NCBI RefSeq assembly: GCF_013602415.1
Contig: NZ_WPAG02000002.1
Span: 3,103,480 to 3,167,479 of the forward strand
Source: Rhodococcus sp. B50
GTDB lineage: Bacteria > Actinomycetota > Actinomycetes > Mycobacteriales > Mycobacteriaceae
Length of the DNA stretch: 64,000 nt
Reading direction: 5' to 3'
Shown here piece after piece: positions 54,140 through 63,875 of this stretch. A program made the position numbers and the translations under genes. The notes beneath the pieces are model-generated. The model had not been told where the DNA came from. It did no database searches and was given only the letters and a program-made list of their open reading frames with translations. The first letter of the stretch is position 1, and each line of letters opens with the position of its first letter.

Positions 54140-55573
54140 GTGACGTCCTACGCGAACGAACTCTCCCCATCGGAATCCGCAATCCCGAAGGGGCGTGGCC
54201 GATTCGACCGGAAGAAGCCGGTATGGGTGATCGTATCGGTCCTGATCGCCGTCGAGATCATCAGCGCGTTCGAAACATCGATGATGTTCGCTGCGATCCC
54301 GACCCTGATCACCGAATTCGACAGCAACGCATCGACGGTCGGATGGGCGGTGACGGCGTTCCTCCTCGTCTCCGCCGCCTCCGCTGCCGTCTGCGGCCGG
54401 CTCGGCGATATGTACGGCCGCGAACGGATCCTCATGGTCCTTCTCGCCGTCGCGGCGCTGGGATCGATCGTCAGTGCCGTCGGTGACAGCCTCACCAGCA
54501 TCATCATCGGTCGCGCGATCCAAGGTGTGGCCGGCGCGATCCTGCCGCTGTGTATCGGCTTGGCACGCGAGCACCTTCCCGCAGATCGTGTTCCTGTTGC
54601 AGTCGCGCTGATCTCCGGTTCGGCCGTGGCCGCGGGGTCCGCGTCGCTGCTCGTCGCCGGCCTGCTGATCGACAACGCCAGCTGGCACATGATCTTCGTC
54701 GTGGCCGCCGTGTACGCGATCTTCGCCCTGCTGCTGGTGTGGTTCGTCCTGCCCTGGAGCCGGCCGACCGGCACCTCCCAGAAGATCGACTATCTCGGAG
54801 CCGTCGCCTTCGCGGGTGCGGTCGCCGCGATTCTGCTCGGCGTCAACAAGTCCCAGGCGTGGGGCTGGTCCGATGCACGCACCCTCGGCCTGATCCTCGG
54901 TGGCACCGTCGCGTTGGTCCTGTTCGTGCGCTGGGAACTGCGGATCCCCTCCCCCATCATCAACGTGCGCCTGTTCACCGATCGCAAGTTCTCCCTCACG
55001 ATGCTGGCCACCGTGGCGATCGCGGCAGGACCGCTGGGTGTGATCACCATGATCATCCCGATCATCATGCAGACACCGTCGACCGGCGACTTCGGCCTCG
55101 GTCTCAGCGCGACACACGCGGGCTGGCTGTCGTTCATCGGCTCCCTGTTCGGATTCGTGTGCACACCGCTGAGCGGACGGATCTCCGCCGCAGTGGGTTC
55201 ACGAGTGTCGATGTTGCTCGGCACAGGTCTGTTCATCGTCGGCACCGTCGTCATGCTCACCGCGCACCACTCGGTGATCGCGATGACCGCGATGGTCGTG
55301 GTGGTCTCGGTCGCCACCGCCTTCGCCTACACGGCGATCCCGAACCTGATCGTCGAATCCGTACCCGAGCACAACACGAGCGAGACGACCGGCACGAACG
55401 CCGTGCTGCGCACCGCCGGTCAGGGTGTCGGTACTTCGATCGCGACCATGCTGCTCGCCTTCGCGGCAACCCCACTTGCCGGAATCAACATGGTCGGCGT
55501 CATGCTCATCGTCCTGTCCGTGGTGACCATCGGGATCACGCTGCTGATCCCGCGTGCGCCCCGCGCGGCCTGA
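54140..55573 (+). CDS. MFS transporter, DHA2 (14-helix) type
   Basis: This 477-residue protein has about 14 membrane segments. Motif A is GRLGDMYGRERILMVLL in the first loop. The early ETSMMFAAIPTLITEFDS and the long second half are typical of the DHA2/EmrB branch (proton-driven drug or metabolite transport). In this cluster it could carry a steroid substrate or export an intermediate. The GTG at 54140 is used; the N-terminus (about 35 residues) is cytosolic and basic. A strong terminator follows. Confidence 0.87.
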   Translation: MTSYANELSPSESAIPKGRGRFDRKKPVWVIVSVLIAVEIISAFETSMMFAAIPTLITEFDSNASTVGWAVTAFLLVSAASAAVCGRLGDMYGRERILMVLLAVAALGSIVSAVGDSLTSIIIGRAIQGVAGAILPLCIGLAREHLPADRVPVAVALISGSAVAAGSASLLVAGLLIDNASWHMIFVVAAVYAIFALLLVWFVLPWSRPTGTSQKIDYLGAVAFAGAVAAILLGVNKSQAWGWSDARTLGLILGGTVALVLFVRWELRIPSPIINVRLFTDRKFSLTMLATVAIAAGPLGVITMIIPIIMQTPSTGDFGLGLSATHAGWLSFIGSLFGFVCTPLSGRISAAVGSRVSMLLGTGLFIVGTVVMLTAHHSVIAMTAMVVVVSVATAFAYTAIPNLIVESVPEHNTSETTGTNAVLRTAGQGVGTSIATMLLAFAATPLAGINMVGVMLIVLSVVTIGITLLIPRAPRAA

Positions 55574-55577
55574 TCCG

Positions 55578-55628
55578 GAAAGCGCGTCTCCTCCCGGTGT
55601 CCCGATTACCGGGAGGAGACGCGCTTTC
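55578..55628. terminator. Strong hairpin terminator after the MFS gene
   Basis: A 21-bp perfect stem (55578-55598 with 55608-55628) and a 9-base loop lie between the MFS and kshB-like genes. Confidence 0.88.
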
Positions 55629-55690
55629 GGTCGGGTGGCGTTCTACCGTGGTCCGATCGAGAAGTTGTTGTATCGAAGGGAACCGCTCCG

Positions 55691-56743
55691 ATGACAGCCG
55701 TCCAGGCACCGGTCAGTTCACGTTCTGCTGTGCTGACCGTCAGTGCAGTCGTCCGGGAGACCACCGACGCCGTTTCACTGGTGTTCGACGTACCTGCCGA
55801 TCGTCGAGCGGACTTCACCTACAAACCCGGCCAGTTTCTGACGCTGCGCATTCCGAGCGACCGGACGGGTTCCGTGGCGCGGTGCTACTCCCTGGCGAGT
55901 TCACCGCACGCCGACGAACCGCTCAAGGTCACGGTCAAACGCACCGCGGACGGGTACGGATCGAACTGGCTGTGCGACAACATCACCGCGGGCCAGAGCA
56001 TGGAGGTGCTGCCTCCCGCAGGAGTCTTCACCCCGGTCGACCTCACCGAGAAACTCGTACTGTTCGCCGGCGGAAGCGGAATCACCCCCGTCATGTCGAT
56101 CCTCAAGTCGGCACTGCACAGTGGAAACCGCAATGTGGTGGTGGTCTACGGCAATCGTGACGAGAAATCCGTCATCTTCGCCGAGGAACTCCGTGAGCTC
56201 GCCGCCCGGCACGCCGATGCTCTCACCGTCGTCCACTGGCTCGAGAGCGTGCAGGGCCTGCCGTCCCCACAGCAACTCGCGACGCTGATCTCCTCCTTCA
56301 CCGATCACCGCGCGTACATGTGCGGACCCGGCCCCTTCATGGACACGGTCCGCGAAGGACTGCTCCTGGCCGGCGTGCCGAAGGACCGGATCCACGCAGA
56401 GGTCTTCACCTCGTTGTCCGGCGATCCGTTCGCCGACGTCCCGGCCGTCGAGATCGACGAGTCGGATGCCGACGCGACCTCGGCGACAGTACAACTCGAC
56501 GGTGAGGAACACGAGCTCGTGTGGCCCCGCAGCGCCACCCTGGTGGACATCATGCTGTCGAAAGGCCTCGACGTGCCCTACTCGTGCCGGGAGGGCGAGT
56601 GCGGGTCGTGCGCGTGCACCGTCCTCGAAGGCGAGGTGGACACCCCGCCGTCCGCGATCCTCGACGAGGAGGACATCGCCAACGGTTACGTCCTCGCGTG
56701 CCAGGCCAGGCCCAAGAGCAAGAACGTGCGCATCGACTTCTGA
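55691..56743 (+). CDS. kshB: KshB-like 3-ketosteroid 9-alpha-hydroxylase reductase
   Basis: This 350-residue ferredoxin reductase has an FAD-binding barrel (RCYSLASSPHADEPLKVTVKR), an NAD domain (LFAGGSGITPVMSILK, MCGPGPFMDTVREGL) and a C-terminal plant-type [2Fe-2S] ferredoxin (CREGECGSCACTVLEGEVD, then YVLACQARP). This three-domain order and length match KshB (358 in M. tuberculosis). KshB passes electrons from NADH to KshA. It faces the kshA-like gene 2.3 kb away on the other strand. Confidence 0.88.
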   Translation: MTAVQAPVSSRSAVLTVSAVVRETTDAVSLVFDVPADRRADFTYKPGQFLTLRIPSDRTGSVARCYSLASSPHADEPLKVTVKRTADGYGSNWLCDNITAGQSMEVLPPAGVFTPVDLTEKLVLFAGGSGITPVMSILKSALHSGNRNVVVVYGNRDEKSVIFAEELRELAARHADALTVVHWLESVQGLPSPQQLATLISSFTDHRAYMCGPGPFMDTVREGLLLAGVPKDRIHAEVFTSLSGDPFADVPAVEIDESDADATSATVQLDGEEHELVWPRSATLVDIMLSKGLDVPYSCREGECGSCACTVLEGEVDTPPSAILDEEDIANGYVLACQARPKSKNVRIDF

Positions 56744-56760
56744 GCCGACGAATCGAGCAG

Positions 56761-56794
56761 AAGGCCCCGTACCGCGTCCGCGGTACGGGGCCTT
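56761..56794. terminator. Hairpin terminator after kshB-like gene
   Basis: A 15-bp perfect stem (56761-56775 with 56780-56794) and a 4-base loop, followed by CTTTC, lie 18 bp past the kshB-like stop. Confidence 0.9.
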
Positions 56795-56909
56795 CTTTCG
56801 TCCGGACAGGATCGTGCCGGGCGGGGATGCCGTGAGCGAAGGGTCGTGAAATGGGGCGTCCCCGGGTGCCGTACGGCATCCGGGGACGAGTAGGGGGATC
56901 CGCTGCGGA

Positions 56910-57713
56910 TCAGCGGTTCAGAAGAGCTCGCATCGCTGCGGCTGCACCTTCGACGAGCTTGTTGCGAGGGAAGCCGCTGCGCTTGACGGCGGCTTCGTAG
57001 TTTCCTCCGGCCACCCACACCGGGCCGTCCTGGAGGTGCTCGAGGCCCTCACGCGCGACGTCTTCCGGTTCGGCGACGAGCATCCCGGGGATGTCGAAGT
57101 TCAGACCCGCGCGCACCATCGCCGGCGTGCGGGTGACACCGAGCACGAGTTCGACCACGTGCACACCGTGCGGCGCGAGCTCGAGCCACAGGCTCTCGGC
57201 GAAGACGCGGCTGAACGCCTTCGACGCCGCGTAGATGCTCTGATGTTCGGCGCCCATGTACCCGGAGAGCGAGCCGAGCAGCATGATGCCGCCACGTCCG
57301 CGCTCCTTCATCGGTCCGCCGAACAGATGCGACAGCTCGATCTGCCGGTGGACGTTGAGTTCTATGACACCGCGGAAGCCGTCGAGATCGCCGGTGACGA
57401 ACTCGTGGCCGTAGCTGTTCGCCCCGGCGTTGAAGATGAACAGGCCGACCTCGATGTCCTCGGTCGCCTTGCGGATCTCCTCGACGGCGTCGTCGTCGAG
57501 CAGGTCGAGTGCGAGGGTGCGCACCTGCACCCCGTTGCTGCGGGCCTTGTCCGCGGTCTCCTCGAGCGGGCCGGGTTTGCGCGCGATGAGCACGAGATCG
57601 AAACCCGCGCGGCTCAATTCGTCGGCGAATGCCGCGCCGACGCCTTCCGATCCGCCGGCGATGACGGCCCACGGGCCGTAGTGCGAGCGGTCGAGGTCGA
57701 GGGTTTCGGTCAT
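56910..57713 (-). CDS. SDR family oxidoreductase
   Basis: This 267-residue short-chain dehydrogenase has VIAGGSEGVGAAFADELSR, NAGANSYGHEF, and the Ser-Tyr-Lys set in LLGSLSGYMGAEHQSIYAASKAF. The first Gly motif is AGGSEGVG rather than TGGxxGIG, a pattern found in the DltE-like/SDR group. It follows the small Cys protein on the minus strand after three 14-bp direct repeats. It may dehydrogenate a hydroxysteroid in the KshA operon; substrate unknown. Confidence 0.86.
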   Translation of the reverse strand: MTETLDLDRSHYGPWAVIAGGSEGVGAAFADELSRAGFDLVLIARKPGPLEETADKARSNGVQVRTLALDLLDDDAVEEIRKATEDIEVGLFIFNAGANSYGHEFVTGDLDGFRGVIELNVHRQIELSHLFGGPMKERGRGGIMLLGSLSGYMGAEHQSIYAASKAFSRVFAESLWLELAPHGVHVVELVLGVTRTPAMVRAGLNFDIPGMLVAEPEDVAREGLEHLQDGPVWVAGGNYEAAVKRSGFPRNKLVEGAAAAMRALLNR

Positions 57714-57748
57714 CGTTGGTCCTTCGAGAAGTAGTGGGAAGCTTGCGG

Positions 57749-57790
57749 TGTCACTGCGCGAATGTCACTACACGAATGTCATTGCACGAT
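57749..57790. repeat. Three tandem 14-bp direct repeats
   Basis: TGTCACTGCGCGAA (57749-57762), TGTCACTACACGAA (57763-57776) and TGTCATTGCACGAT (57777-57790) lie between the SDR start and the stop codon of the small Cys protein; the third copy contains that stop. They differ at one to four positions. Regularly spaced sites for a regulator, or slipped replication, are both possible. Confidence 0.8.
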
Positions 57791-58048
57791 GGGAGCTCGG
57801 ACCGGAGTGTCGTCGAAGACCTCGATGACACCTGCGGTGGCCGCTCGGGCGATCGCTGCGTCGAGATGTGAGCACGACATCCGGGGTGCACCGGGACGGC
57901 CGTCACGTCCGCCGTCCTCCTGTACGACAGGACAACGACGGCGTGCGTCGGCGTTCCACTGGATGGACGTGTGCTCCCAGCTGTTCTTCTGGACCAGCAC
58001 CTGCGCGGCACATTCGCCGCACCGCAACGGTTCCATCCGGTTCTGCAT
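57779..58048 (-). CDS. Small Cys-containing protein next to kshA
   Basis: This 89-residue protein begins MQNRMEPLRCGECAAQVLVQ and has a C-x-x-C (residues 10 and 13) followed by NSWEHTSIQW, further Cys at about 39 and 59, and a helical end. The four Cys fit a zinc ribbon or small metal site. It resembles short proteins found beside KshA genes and sometimes annotated as ferredoxins, but no [2Fe-2S] motif is present. It starts 11 bp after the kshA stop, so it is cotranscribed and may be a KshA helper. Function unknown. Confidence 0.65.
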   Translation of the reverse strand: MQNRMEPLRCGECAAQVLVQKNSWEHTSIQWNADARRRCPVVQEDGGRDGRPGAPRMSCSHLDAAIARAATAGVIEVFDDTPVRAPIVQ

Positions 58049-58059
58049 GATCGTCGCTC

Positions 58060-59223
58060 CTAGCCCGTGGTGGCGGACTGCTCCGCGGAGTCGGCCTTAC
58101 GAGCGAGGTTCTCCTCGACTTCCTTCATCCACGCGGCCACCGGACGAGTGGTGTCCATCTCGAATTCGAAGCGATCGGTCATTTCCGGCGTGACGTTCTC
58201 GACGTCGACGTAGAACTGCTCGTACCAGCGACGCAGCTGGTAGACGGGACCGTCCTCCTCGCACAGGAGCGGGTTGTCGATGCGAGTCTTGTTCCGCCAG
58301 ATCTCGATGTCCTGCTCGAAGCCCTTCGCAATGAAGTTCCCGAACTGCTGCGCGGTCTGCAGCGCCTTCTCGCCTTCGAGGCGGTCGGACTTCTTGACGA
58401 TCATGCCGTACATCAGGACGAACTTGTCCTGCGACACCGGATAGTGGCAGTTGATCAGGACCGACTCGACGTCGTATCCCTCGTACTTGTAGACGAGATC
58501 GTCGATCATGAAAGACGGTCCGAAATAGCTTGCATCGGAACTGCTTCCGAGCATCTTCGGCTGCCCCTCCGTATTCGGACGGGTATCCTCGCGGGCCTGG
58601 CCCCGCATGAACTGGCTGGCCACGTGACCTTCGAAGACGTTCTTGAAGTAGACCGGGAAGGAGTAGTGCACGTAGAAGAAGTGCGCCATGTCGACGATGT
58701 TGTCGATGATCTCGCGGCAGTTGGTGTCGACCTCGGTGGTGTACCAGACCCAGTCGGTCCACTCGTCACTCGTCGCGCCTTCGATGCGCGGGATGGTCAC
58801 GTCGGCCGGCGGTGGGTTCCCCTGGGGGTCGTGCCACACGAAGAGCATGCCGTCCTGGTCGAGGGTGTGCCATGCGCGGGTCTTCGCGATCGGAGGGACG
58901 CGCCGCGCGTACGGGATGTTCTTGCAGCGGCCGTTGCCACCCCAGCGCCAATCGTGGAACGGGCACGCGATCTCGTCACCCTTGACGGTGCCCTGGCTGA
59001 GATCGCCACCCATGTGCCGGCAGTACGCGTCGAGAATCCTGATCTCGTCGTTGCTGTCGGCCCACACTACGAGCTTTGTACCGAAGGCATGGACGGAGTG
59101 CGGCTTGCCGTCCTTGAAGTCCTTCGACAGACCGAGGCAGTGCCAGCCTCGGGCGAAGCGGGCAGGAGCCGACCCGGCGACGATCTCACGGATTTCGGAT
59201 TGTTCGGAAGTGCCGAGGCTCAC
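58060..59223 (-). CDS. kshA: KshA-like 3-ketosteroid 9-alpha-hydroxylase oxygenase
   Basis: This 387-residue Rieske oxygenase has [2Fe-2S] ligands Cys68, His70, Cys87 and His90 (YCRHMGG, ACPFHDW). Its mononuclear iron ligands are His181, His186 (IVDMAHFFYVHYSFP) and an Asp near 305 (GFEQDIEIW), the positions known from KshA. The enzyme hydroxylates C9 of 3-keto steroids (or their C22-CoA forms), opening ring B with KstD. Electrons would come from the KshB-like reductase. A palindrome at 59315-59330 lies 92 bp upstream. Rhodococci often carry several KshA isoforms with different steroid preference. Confidence 0.92.
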   Translation of the reverse strand: MSLGTSEQSEIREIVAGSAPARFARGWHCLGLSKDFKDGKPHSVHAFGTKLVVWADSNDEIRILDAYCRHMGGDLSQGTVKGDEIACPFHDWRWGGNGRCKNIPYARRVPPIAKTRAWHTLDQDGMLFVWHDPQGNPPPADVTIPRIEGATSDEWTDWVWYTTEVDTNCREIIDNIVDMAHFFYVHYSFPVYFKNVFEGHVASQFMRGQAREDTRPNTEGQPKMLGSSSDASYFGPSFMIDDLVYKYEGYDVESVLINCHYPVSQDKFVLMYGMIVKKSDRLEGEKALQTAQQFGNFIAKGFEQDIEIWRNKTRIDNPLLCEEDGPVYQLRRWYEQFYVDVENVTPEMTDRFEFEMDTTRPVAAWMKEVEENLARKADSAEQSATTG

Positions 59224-59314
59224 GGTCGTCCGTCCTTTCGGGAGGCAGGAAAGCTTGGGGAATATCCGGCGGCGGAGTCCGCCGGGCGTTCCGTCGCGAT
59301 ACGACCGAACGCTA

Positions 59315-59330
59315 GGTGATCGGCATCACC
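59315..59330. promoter_or_regulatory. Palindrome GGTGATCGGCATCACC upstream of kshA
   Basis: A 6+4+6 inverted repeat in the 148-bp gap between the FadD stop (59372) and the kshA start (59223). It may be an operator for the kshA promoter. I found no second exact copy in the window. Confidence 0.5.
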
Positions 59331-59371
59331 CCAGGTGGGGACATCTCACTGGTCGAGACCTTCCGCCGCGG

Positions 59372-61051
59372 TCATGCGACCGAGGCGGGCTCGGCGGTCG
59401 GCAACAGCGCCGCCCGGCCGCTGGCGACGAATTCCTGTTCGATGCGAGCGCGCATCTCGTCGTCGAGCAGGACGTACTCGGGCGTCCGTCCGACGCGCAC
59501 GTAGACCGGGTCGGTGGTGTTCCACGCGACCGCTCGCAGCGGCGCCTTGTTCACCTTGTTGCTTCCCGTGAGTGGGATCCCGTCGGTGACCCGCACGAAC
59601 CGCGGCCACCACTTGTCGCCCATGTCGGGTTGCTCGGCGAGGAACGTCCCGAACGTCACCGGATCGAACTCCGCGCCGGACTCGAGTTCGACGGCGCACA
59701 TGACCTGGTCGCCGGTCGTGGGATCGGGTACGGCAAAGACGGCTGCCGACAGGATGCCCGGTGCTCGGAGGACGATCCGTTCGACGGGGGTCGCGGAGAA
59801 GTTCTCGCTGTCCACACGCAGCCAGTCCGACGACCGGCCGGCGAAGTAGAAGAAGTCGTTCTCGTCGCGGTATCCGAGATCCCCCGACCAGAAGTCGTCG
59901 CCCTTGATGCGGTCGGCCATCGCCTCCGGGTTCTTGTAGTAGCCCTCGAAGGTGTGCGCGGTACCGCACGCGACGATCTGGCCGACGGCGTCGCTGTTGA
60001 GGAGACGCCCCGACTCGTCGAACCGCGCGCGGGGGCACTCCTGGCCGGTGGCCTCGTCGAGGATGCGGACGTCGACCCCGCCGACCGCGACGCCGAGCGA
60101 CCCGGGCGGGGTGTCGGGGGTGCGGTTGATGCGGAAGACGCCTTCACTCATTCCGTAGCCTTCGACAACCGTGCATCCGAAGCGTTCGGAGAAGCGGGCG
60201 ACGTCGGCTTCCGACGCCTCGGTGCCGAATGCCAGTTCCAGGGTGCTCGTGCGGTCGCGCGGGTCCTCCGGCCGGCTCAGGACGTACGACAGGGCGCGTC
60301 CCACATAGTTGACGAAGGTGGCGCCGTAGCGGTGGATGTCCTCCGAGAACCGGCTCGCGGAGAACTTCCGGATGAGGCAGACGGTCGCGCCGGCCCGCAT
60401 GGCCGTACCGAGGTTGAGCATCAGCGCATTGCCGTGGAAGAGCGGCATGCACAGATAGGCGACCGAATCCTCGCGCATGCGAACACGTTCGGTGAGAGGG
60501 CCGAGGAGCCGCGCGAGTCGGCCCTGGCCGACGATCACGGCCTTGGGGGCCCCGGTGGAACCGGAACTGAACAACAACAGCGCGATGTCGTCGGCGGACG
60601 GGATCGTGTCCGGCAGATCCGCGCCGCGGAAGGGCGCGAGGAACTCCTCGTAACGATCGTCGTCGATGTCGAGGATGCGGTCGGCCGGCAATCCGTGGCC
60701 GGTGCCCTCGAGCAGGTGGGCGAGGCGGGATTCGGTGACGACCAGGTCGATGTCCGCGTGCTCGATGTCGCGGGCGATCTCCGGGCCACTGCGGCTGGCG
60801 TTGATGCCCACGACGGCCGCACCGGCCATCGCGCCGGCACCGATCCAGAAGACGAAGTCCGGGACGTTCTCGAGCAGCACCCCGATGTGGCGCTGCCGAT
60901 CTGCGGGAACAGGCACGGCCGCGACGAGCGCGGCGGCACGATCCGCACTCTCCTGCACGACCTCCCCCCAGGTCCACTGCCGGTCCTCGAAACGCAGACC
61001 CACCTTCGGGTCACCGTGACGAGCGCGCACTACTTCGGCGAACGTGTCCAA
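59372..61051 (-). CDS. FadD-type acyl-CoA synthetase (FadD17-like size)
   Basis: This 559-residue ANL enzyme has a phosphate loop LLLFSSGSTGAPKAVI, GYGMSEGVFRIN, GDLGYRDENDFFYFAGRSSD and the late Lys in IPLTGSNKVNKAPLR. The aromatic Tyr-Lys hinge is usual. It lies in the kshA operon side with the MaoC hydratase upstream, so it probably activates a steroid acid or side-chain acid. It is longer than M. tuberculosis FadD17 (about 502); the paralogue cannot be fixed by eye. Confidence 0.87.
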   Translation of the reverse strand: MDTFAEVVRARHGDPKVGLRFEDRQWTWGEVVQESADRAAALVAAVPVPADRQRHIGVLLENVPDFVFWIGAGAMAGAAVVGINASRSGPEIARDIEHADIDLVVTESRLAHLLEGTGHGLPADRILDIDDDRYEEFLAPFRGADLPDTIPSADDIALLLFSSGSTGAPKAVIVGQGRLARLLGPLTERVRMREDSVAYLCMPLFHGNALMLNLGTAMRAGATVCLIRKFSASRFSEDIHRYGATFVNYVGRALSYVLSRPEDPRDRTSTLELAFGTEASEADVARFSERFGCTVVEGYGMSEGVFRINRTPDTPPGSLGVAVGGVDVRILDEATGQECPRARFDESGRLLNSDAVGQIVACGTAHTFEGYYKNPEAMADRIKGDDFWSGDLGYRDENDFFYFAGRSSDWLRVDSENFSATPVERIVLRAPGILSAAVFAVPDPTTGDQVMCAVELESGAEFDPVTFGTFLAEQPDMGDKWWPRFVRVTDGIPLTGSNKVNKAPLRAVAWNTTDPVYVRVGRTPEYVLLDDEMRARIEQEFVASGRAALLPTAEPASVA

Positions 61052-61077
61052 CTCTTTCCTCCAGACAGTTGTGCGGA

Positions 61078-61887
61078 TCAGGCGAATGCGGCGCGGCCAC
61101 CGGACAGGACGGCCCCGGCGTCGGTGACGACGTCGAACCGGGCGTCCGTCGCGTCACCCCAGGCACGTACCTGTGCGGTGTGACCGGGGAAGACGGGGGC
61201 CGCGAACCGTCCGAACAGCGTCGTCAGGTCGGCGGGGTGGACTCCGAGCATGTCCGCCAGCGGCAGGGTCGCGGCCGCGAGCGTGCACAGTCCGTGCAGG
61301 ATGGGGCGCGGTTGACCGATACGGGCAGCCGCAGCGGGATCGATGTGGATATGGTGCCGGTCGCCGGTGAGACGGTAGAGCGCGGCCTGGTCGGCGTGCG
61401 TGGCGAGCGTGCCGACCACGTCCGCCTGCCCTTCCGGTGCAGCCGGTGCCGACGGTCCACGCTCACCACCGAAGCCGCCCGCTCCCGGTGCGAACAACGA
61501 CCAGGTCGCCACGAAGAAGGCGCTCTCTACGACGACCTCGAAGACCGCCGCGCGACCCTTGTCCCAGACCTCCCCGACACGCGCCGACATCATGATCTCC
61601 CCCGACCGGGGCAACGGAGCGAGAACCTCGAGGCTCTGGGAGCCGTGCAGTGCGGTGCTCGTGTCGAATGCACCGAGTGCGCCGAGCGCATCGGGTGCCC
61701 ACTGGGCCAGTGTGAGGGCGAACGTCGGCAGCACCCGTAGCTGCTCCTCGAACACGAGGTCGAGATCGGTGGCAGAGGCACCCACGGCGAGCGCGTACAG
61801 GATCGCGTCCCGTTCGTCGTAGCCGATCGTGCGGGTGCCCAGGTCGTGGCCGCGCCACTGCGCGGGCGACACCGTCGTTGCGGTCAT
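61078..61887 (-). CDS. MaoC family double-hotdog (R)-enoyl-CoA hydratase, Hsd4B-type
   Basis: This 269-residue protein has two hotdog domains. The N-terminal half has DERDAILYALAVGASATDLDLVFE, the C-terminal half the hydratase 2 motif TGDRHHIHIDPAAAARIG followed by RPILHGLCTLA. This order is that of hydratase-2/Hsd4B proteins that hydrate (2E)-enoyl-CoA esters of steroid side chains to the (R)-hydroxy form. It heads the minus-strand operon MaoC-FadD(-kshA...), divergent from the FadD at 62125, over 237 bp without an obvious operator. Confidence 0.86.
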   Translation of the reverse strand: MTATTVSPAQWRGHDLGTRTIGYDERDAILYALAVGASATDLDLVFEEQLRVLPTFALTLAQWAPDALGALGAFDTSTALHGSQSLEVLAPLPRSGEIMMSARVGEVWDKGRAAVFEVVVESAFFVATWSLFAPGAGGFGGERGPSAPAAPEGQADVVGTLATHADQAALYRLTGDRHHIHIDPAAAARIGQPRPILHGLCTLAAATLPLADMLGVHPADLTTLFGRFAAPVFPGHTAQVRAWGDATDARFDVVTDAGAVLSGGRAAFA

Positions 61888-62124
61888 GGGATCGGATGTC
61901 CTCTCTCGGGTACGGCGCCGGGCCGCGGTCCCACGGACACAGGACCTCGGTTGCCTACAGACGCCCAGGTCGAAGGCTAAAGAGCCCGACGGTGCCCGTC
62001 ACCGCTCGTCTCACTCACCGGTACATTCGAAACCTGGATGACGGGTCGTGAGATTCTGGCGAGACGCACTCGTCGGAGGAGGGACGTTCGTGAAGCGCGC
62101 AGGGGCAACGGTGGGAGACGCGCG

Positions 62125-63804
62125 ATGACCATCCCGTCCGATCCCTCCCATTTCCTCGACCAGCTGGTCTCCCGGCTCACGGGTCCGGGCGGCGAGTTCG
62201 AGATCGTCATGCAGGAAGTCCTGGGCACCGAGATGCCCGTCATGCGCAAACGCGACCTTGCCGTCGCCGACCTGCTGTCGCAATCCCTCGTGTGGGGCGA
62301 CCGCGAGTACCTCGTCACCACCGATCAGCGGATCACCTTCGCCCAGAATGCCCGCATGTCCTATGCCCTCGCCGCCGGGCTTCACGAGCGGTACGGGGTG
62401 GGCGTGGGCGACCGGGTCGCGATCCTGTCGGCGAACAGACCCGAGTGGGTCACCGCGTTCTGGGCGACGCAGGCCCTCGGTGCGATCGCGGTGGGCCTGA
62501 ACGCGTGGTGGGTGCAGCCGGAACTCGAGTTCGGTATCCGCCATTCGCGGCCCCGCGTGGTGTTCGTCGACGGTCCGCGCGTTGCGGCCGTGGCCGGCAT
62601 CGATCGCACGGAGACGGTGGTGCTGTCGATCGAGGAGGACCTGCCGCGTCTGATCGCCGAATTCGACGGCGCACAACCGCCGCCCCCGAGGATCGCCGAG
62701 GACGATCCGGCCGTCCTCCTGTACACCTCCGGCACGAGTGGCGACCCGAAGGGTGCGCTGCACTCGCAGCGGAATCTGCTGGCGGTGGTCGACTACCACC
62801 GGTACCTCGACGCGATCGCGACGATCTGGACCGGAGCGGCCTACGACCGGTCGGTGCCGTCGGATTCGCGATACCTGCTGACGTCGTCGCTGTTCCACAT
62901 CACGAGCCTGCACAACACGATCGTTCCGCGTCTGGCCACCGGCAGCGCCGTGGTGATGAACCAGGGATGGTTCGGGGTGCGCCCGGTGCTCGAGCTCATC
63001 GAGGCGGAGCAGGTCACCCACTGGATGGCCGTGCCGTCGATGGCGGCGCGGATGCTCGAGGACGAGGATCTGGATCGTTACGACCTGACATCCCTGAACC
63101 GCTTCACGTTGTCCTCGGAGCCGTCGACGCCGGAGTTCAAACAACGACTGCGCGAACGCCTTCCGTTCGGCAAGCACGCCATGGTCGACAGCTACACCAT
63201 CACCGAGTGCAGTACCTCGATCGCCGTGGCGTCCGCCGCGGAACTCGAACGGTATCCCGGCACGGTGGGCGCGCCGATCATCACGGTGAGCCTGGAGATC
63301 CGGGATCGGACGGGCGCCTGGCTCCCCGACGGTCACGTGGGCGAGGTGTGCGTGCGCAGCCCGTTCGTCATGTTGGGTTATTGGGACGACGAGGCCGCGA
63401 CGGCCGCGGCGATCACTCCCGACCGTTGGTTGCGCACGGGTGATTTCGGCGTCGTCGAGAACGGCCGGTTGCGGCTGGTGGGCCGGCGGGCCGATCTCAT
63501 CGAGCAGAACGGCGAGAACGTCTATCCCTCGGAGGTCGAAGGCGTACTGGCGCAACACCCGGCGGTCCGCGAGTGCATGGTGACCGGCGCACCCCATCAG
63601 GAGTGGGGGCAGGAGGTCGCGGCGGTGGTGGTGCTCGTCGAGGGCCGTTCGGTCACCGCCGAGGAACTGACGACCTTCGTCTCCGAGAAGCTCGCGTATT
63701 TCAAAGTGCCCACACAGTGGACACTGACCCGTGAACTGCTGCCACGCAACGCGACCGGGAAGATCATCCGCAAGGGCTGGCGCGACACGTCCGGCCCCTG
63801 GTAG
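62125..63804 (+). CDS. FadD-type acyl-CoA synthetase
   Basis: This 559-residue ANL enzyme has a phosphate loop [52 protein letters not shown] and [13 protein letters not shown]. The catalytic Lys lies in [12 protein letters not shown]. It begins at ATG 62125 with GGGAGA before it; longer frames lack a site. It is divergent from the MaoC gene and convergent with a thiolase, with a hairpin at 63832-63863. A steroid-ring or side-chain acid is the probable substrate. Confidence 0.87.
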   Translation: MTIPSDPSHFLDQLVSRLTGPGGEFEIVMQEVLGTEMPVMRKRDLAVADLLSQSLVWGDREYLVTTDQRITFAQNARMSYALAAGLHERYGVGVGDRVAILSANRPEWVTAFWATQALGAIAVGLNAWWVQPELEFGIRHSRPRVVFVDGPRVAAVAGIDRTETVVLSIEEDLPRLIAEFDGAQPPPPRIAEDDPAVLLYTSGTSGDPKGALHSQRNLLAVVDYHRYLDAIATIWTGAAYDRSVPSDSRYLLTSSLFHITSLHNTIVPRLATGSAVVMNQGWFGVRPVLELIEAEQVTHWMAVPSMAARMLEDEDLDRYDLTSLNRFTLSSEPSTPEFKQRLRERLPFGKHAMVDSYTITECSTSIAVASAAELERYPGTVGAPIITVSLEIRDRTGAWLPDGHVGEVCVRSPFVMLGYWDDEAATAAAITPDRWLRTGDFGVVENGRLRLVGRRADLIEQNGENVYPSEVEGVLAQHPAVRECMVTGAPHQEWGQEVAAVVVLVEGRSVTAEELTTFVSEKLAYFKVPTQWTLTRELLPRNATGKIIRKGWRDTSGPW

Positions 63805-63831
63805 CCGCACGCCGCCTCCCACGCCCGCCAC

Positions 63832-63863
63832 CGGGTGGACCGGACCGGAGCCCGGTCCACCCG
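63832..63863. terminator. Bidirectional hairpin terminator
   Basis: A 12-bp perfect stem (63832-63843 with 63852-63863) and an 8-base loop lie between the convergent FadD and thiolase genes. Confidence 0.8.
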
Positions 63864-63875
63864 AACGGGGTGTGC

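Noticed and set aside
57749-57790. CRISPR array
   Set aside because: Three copies of 14 bp without spacers and no cas genes; these are plain tandem repeats.
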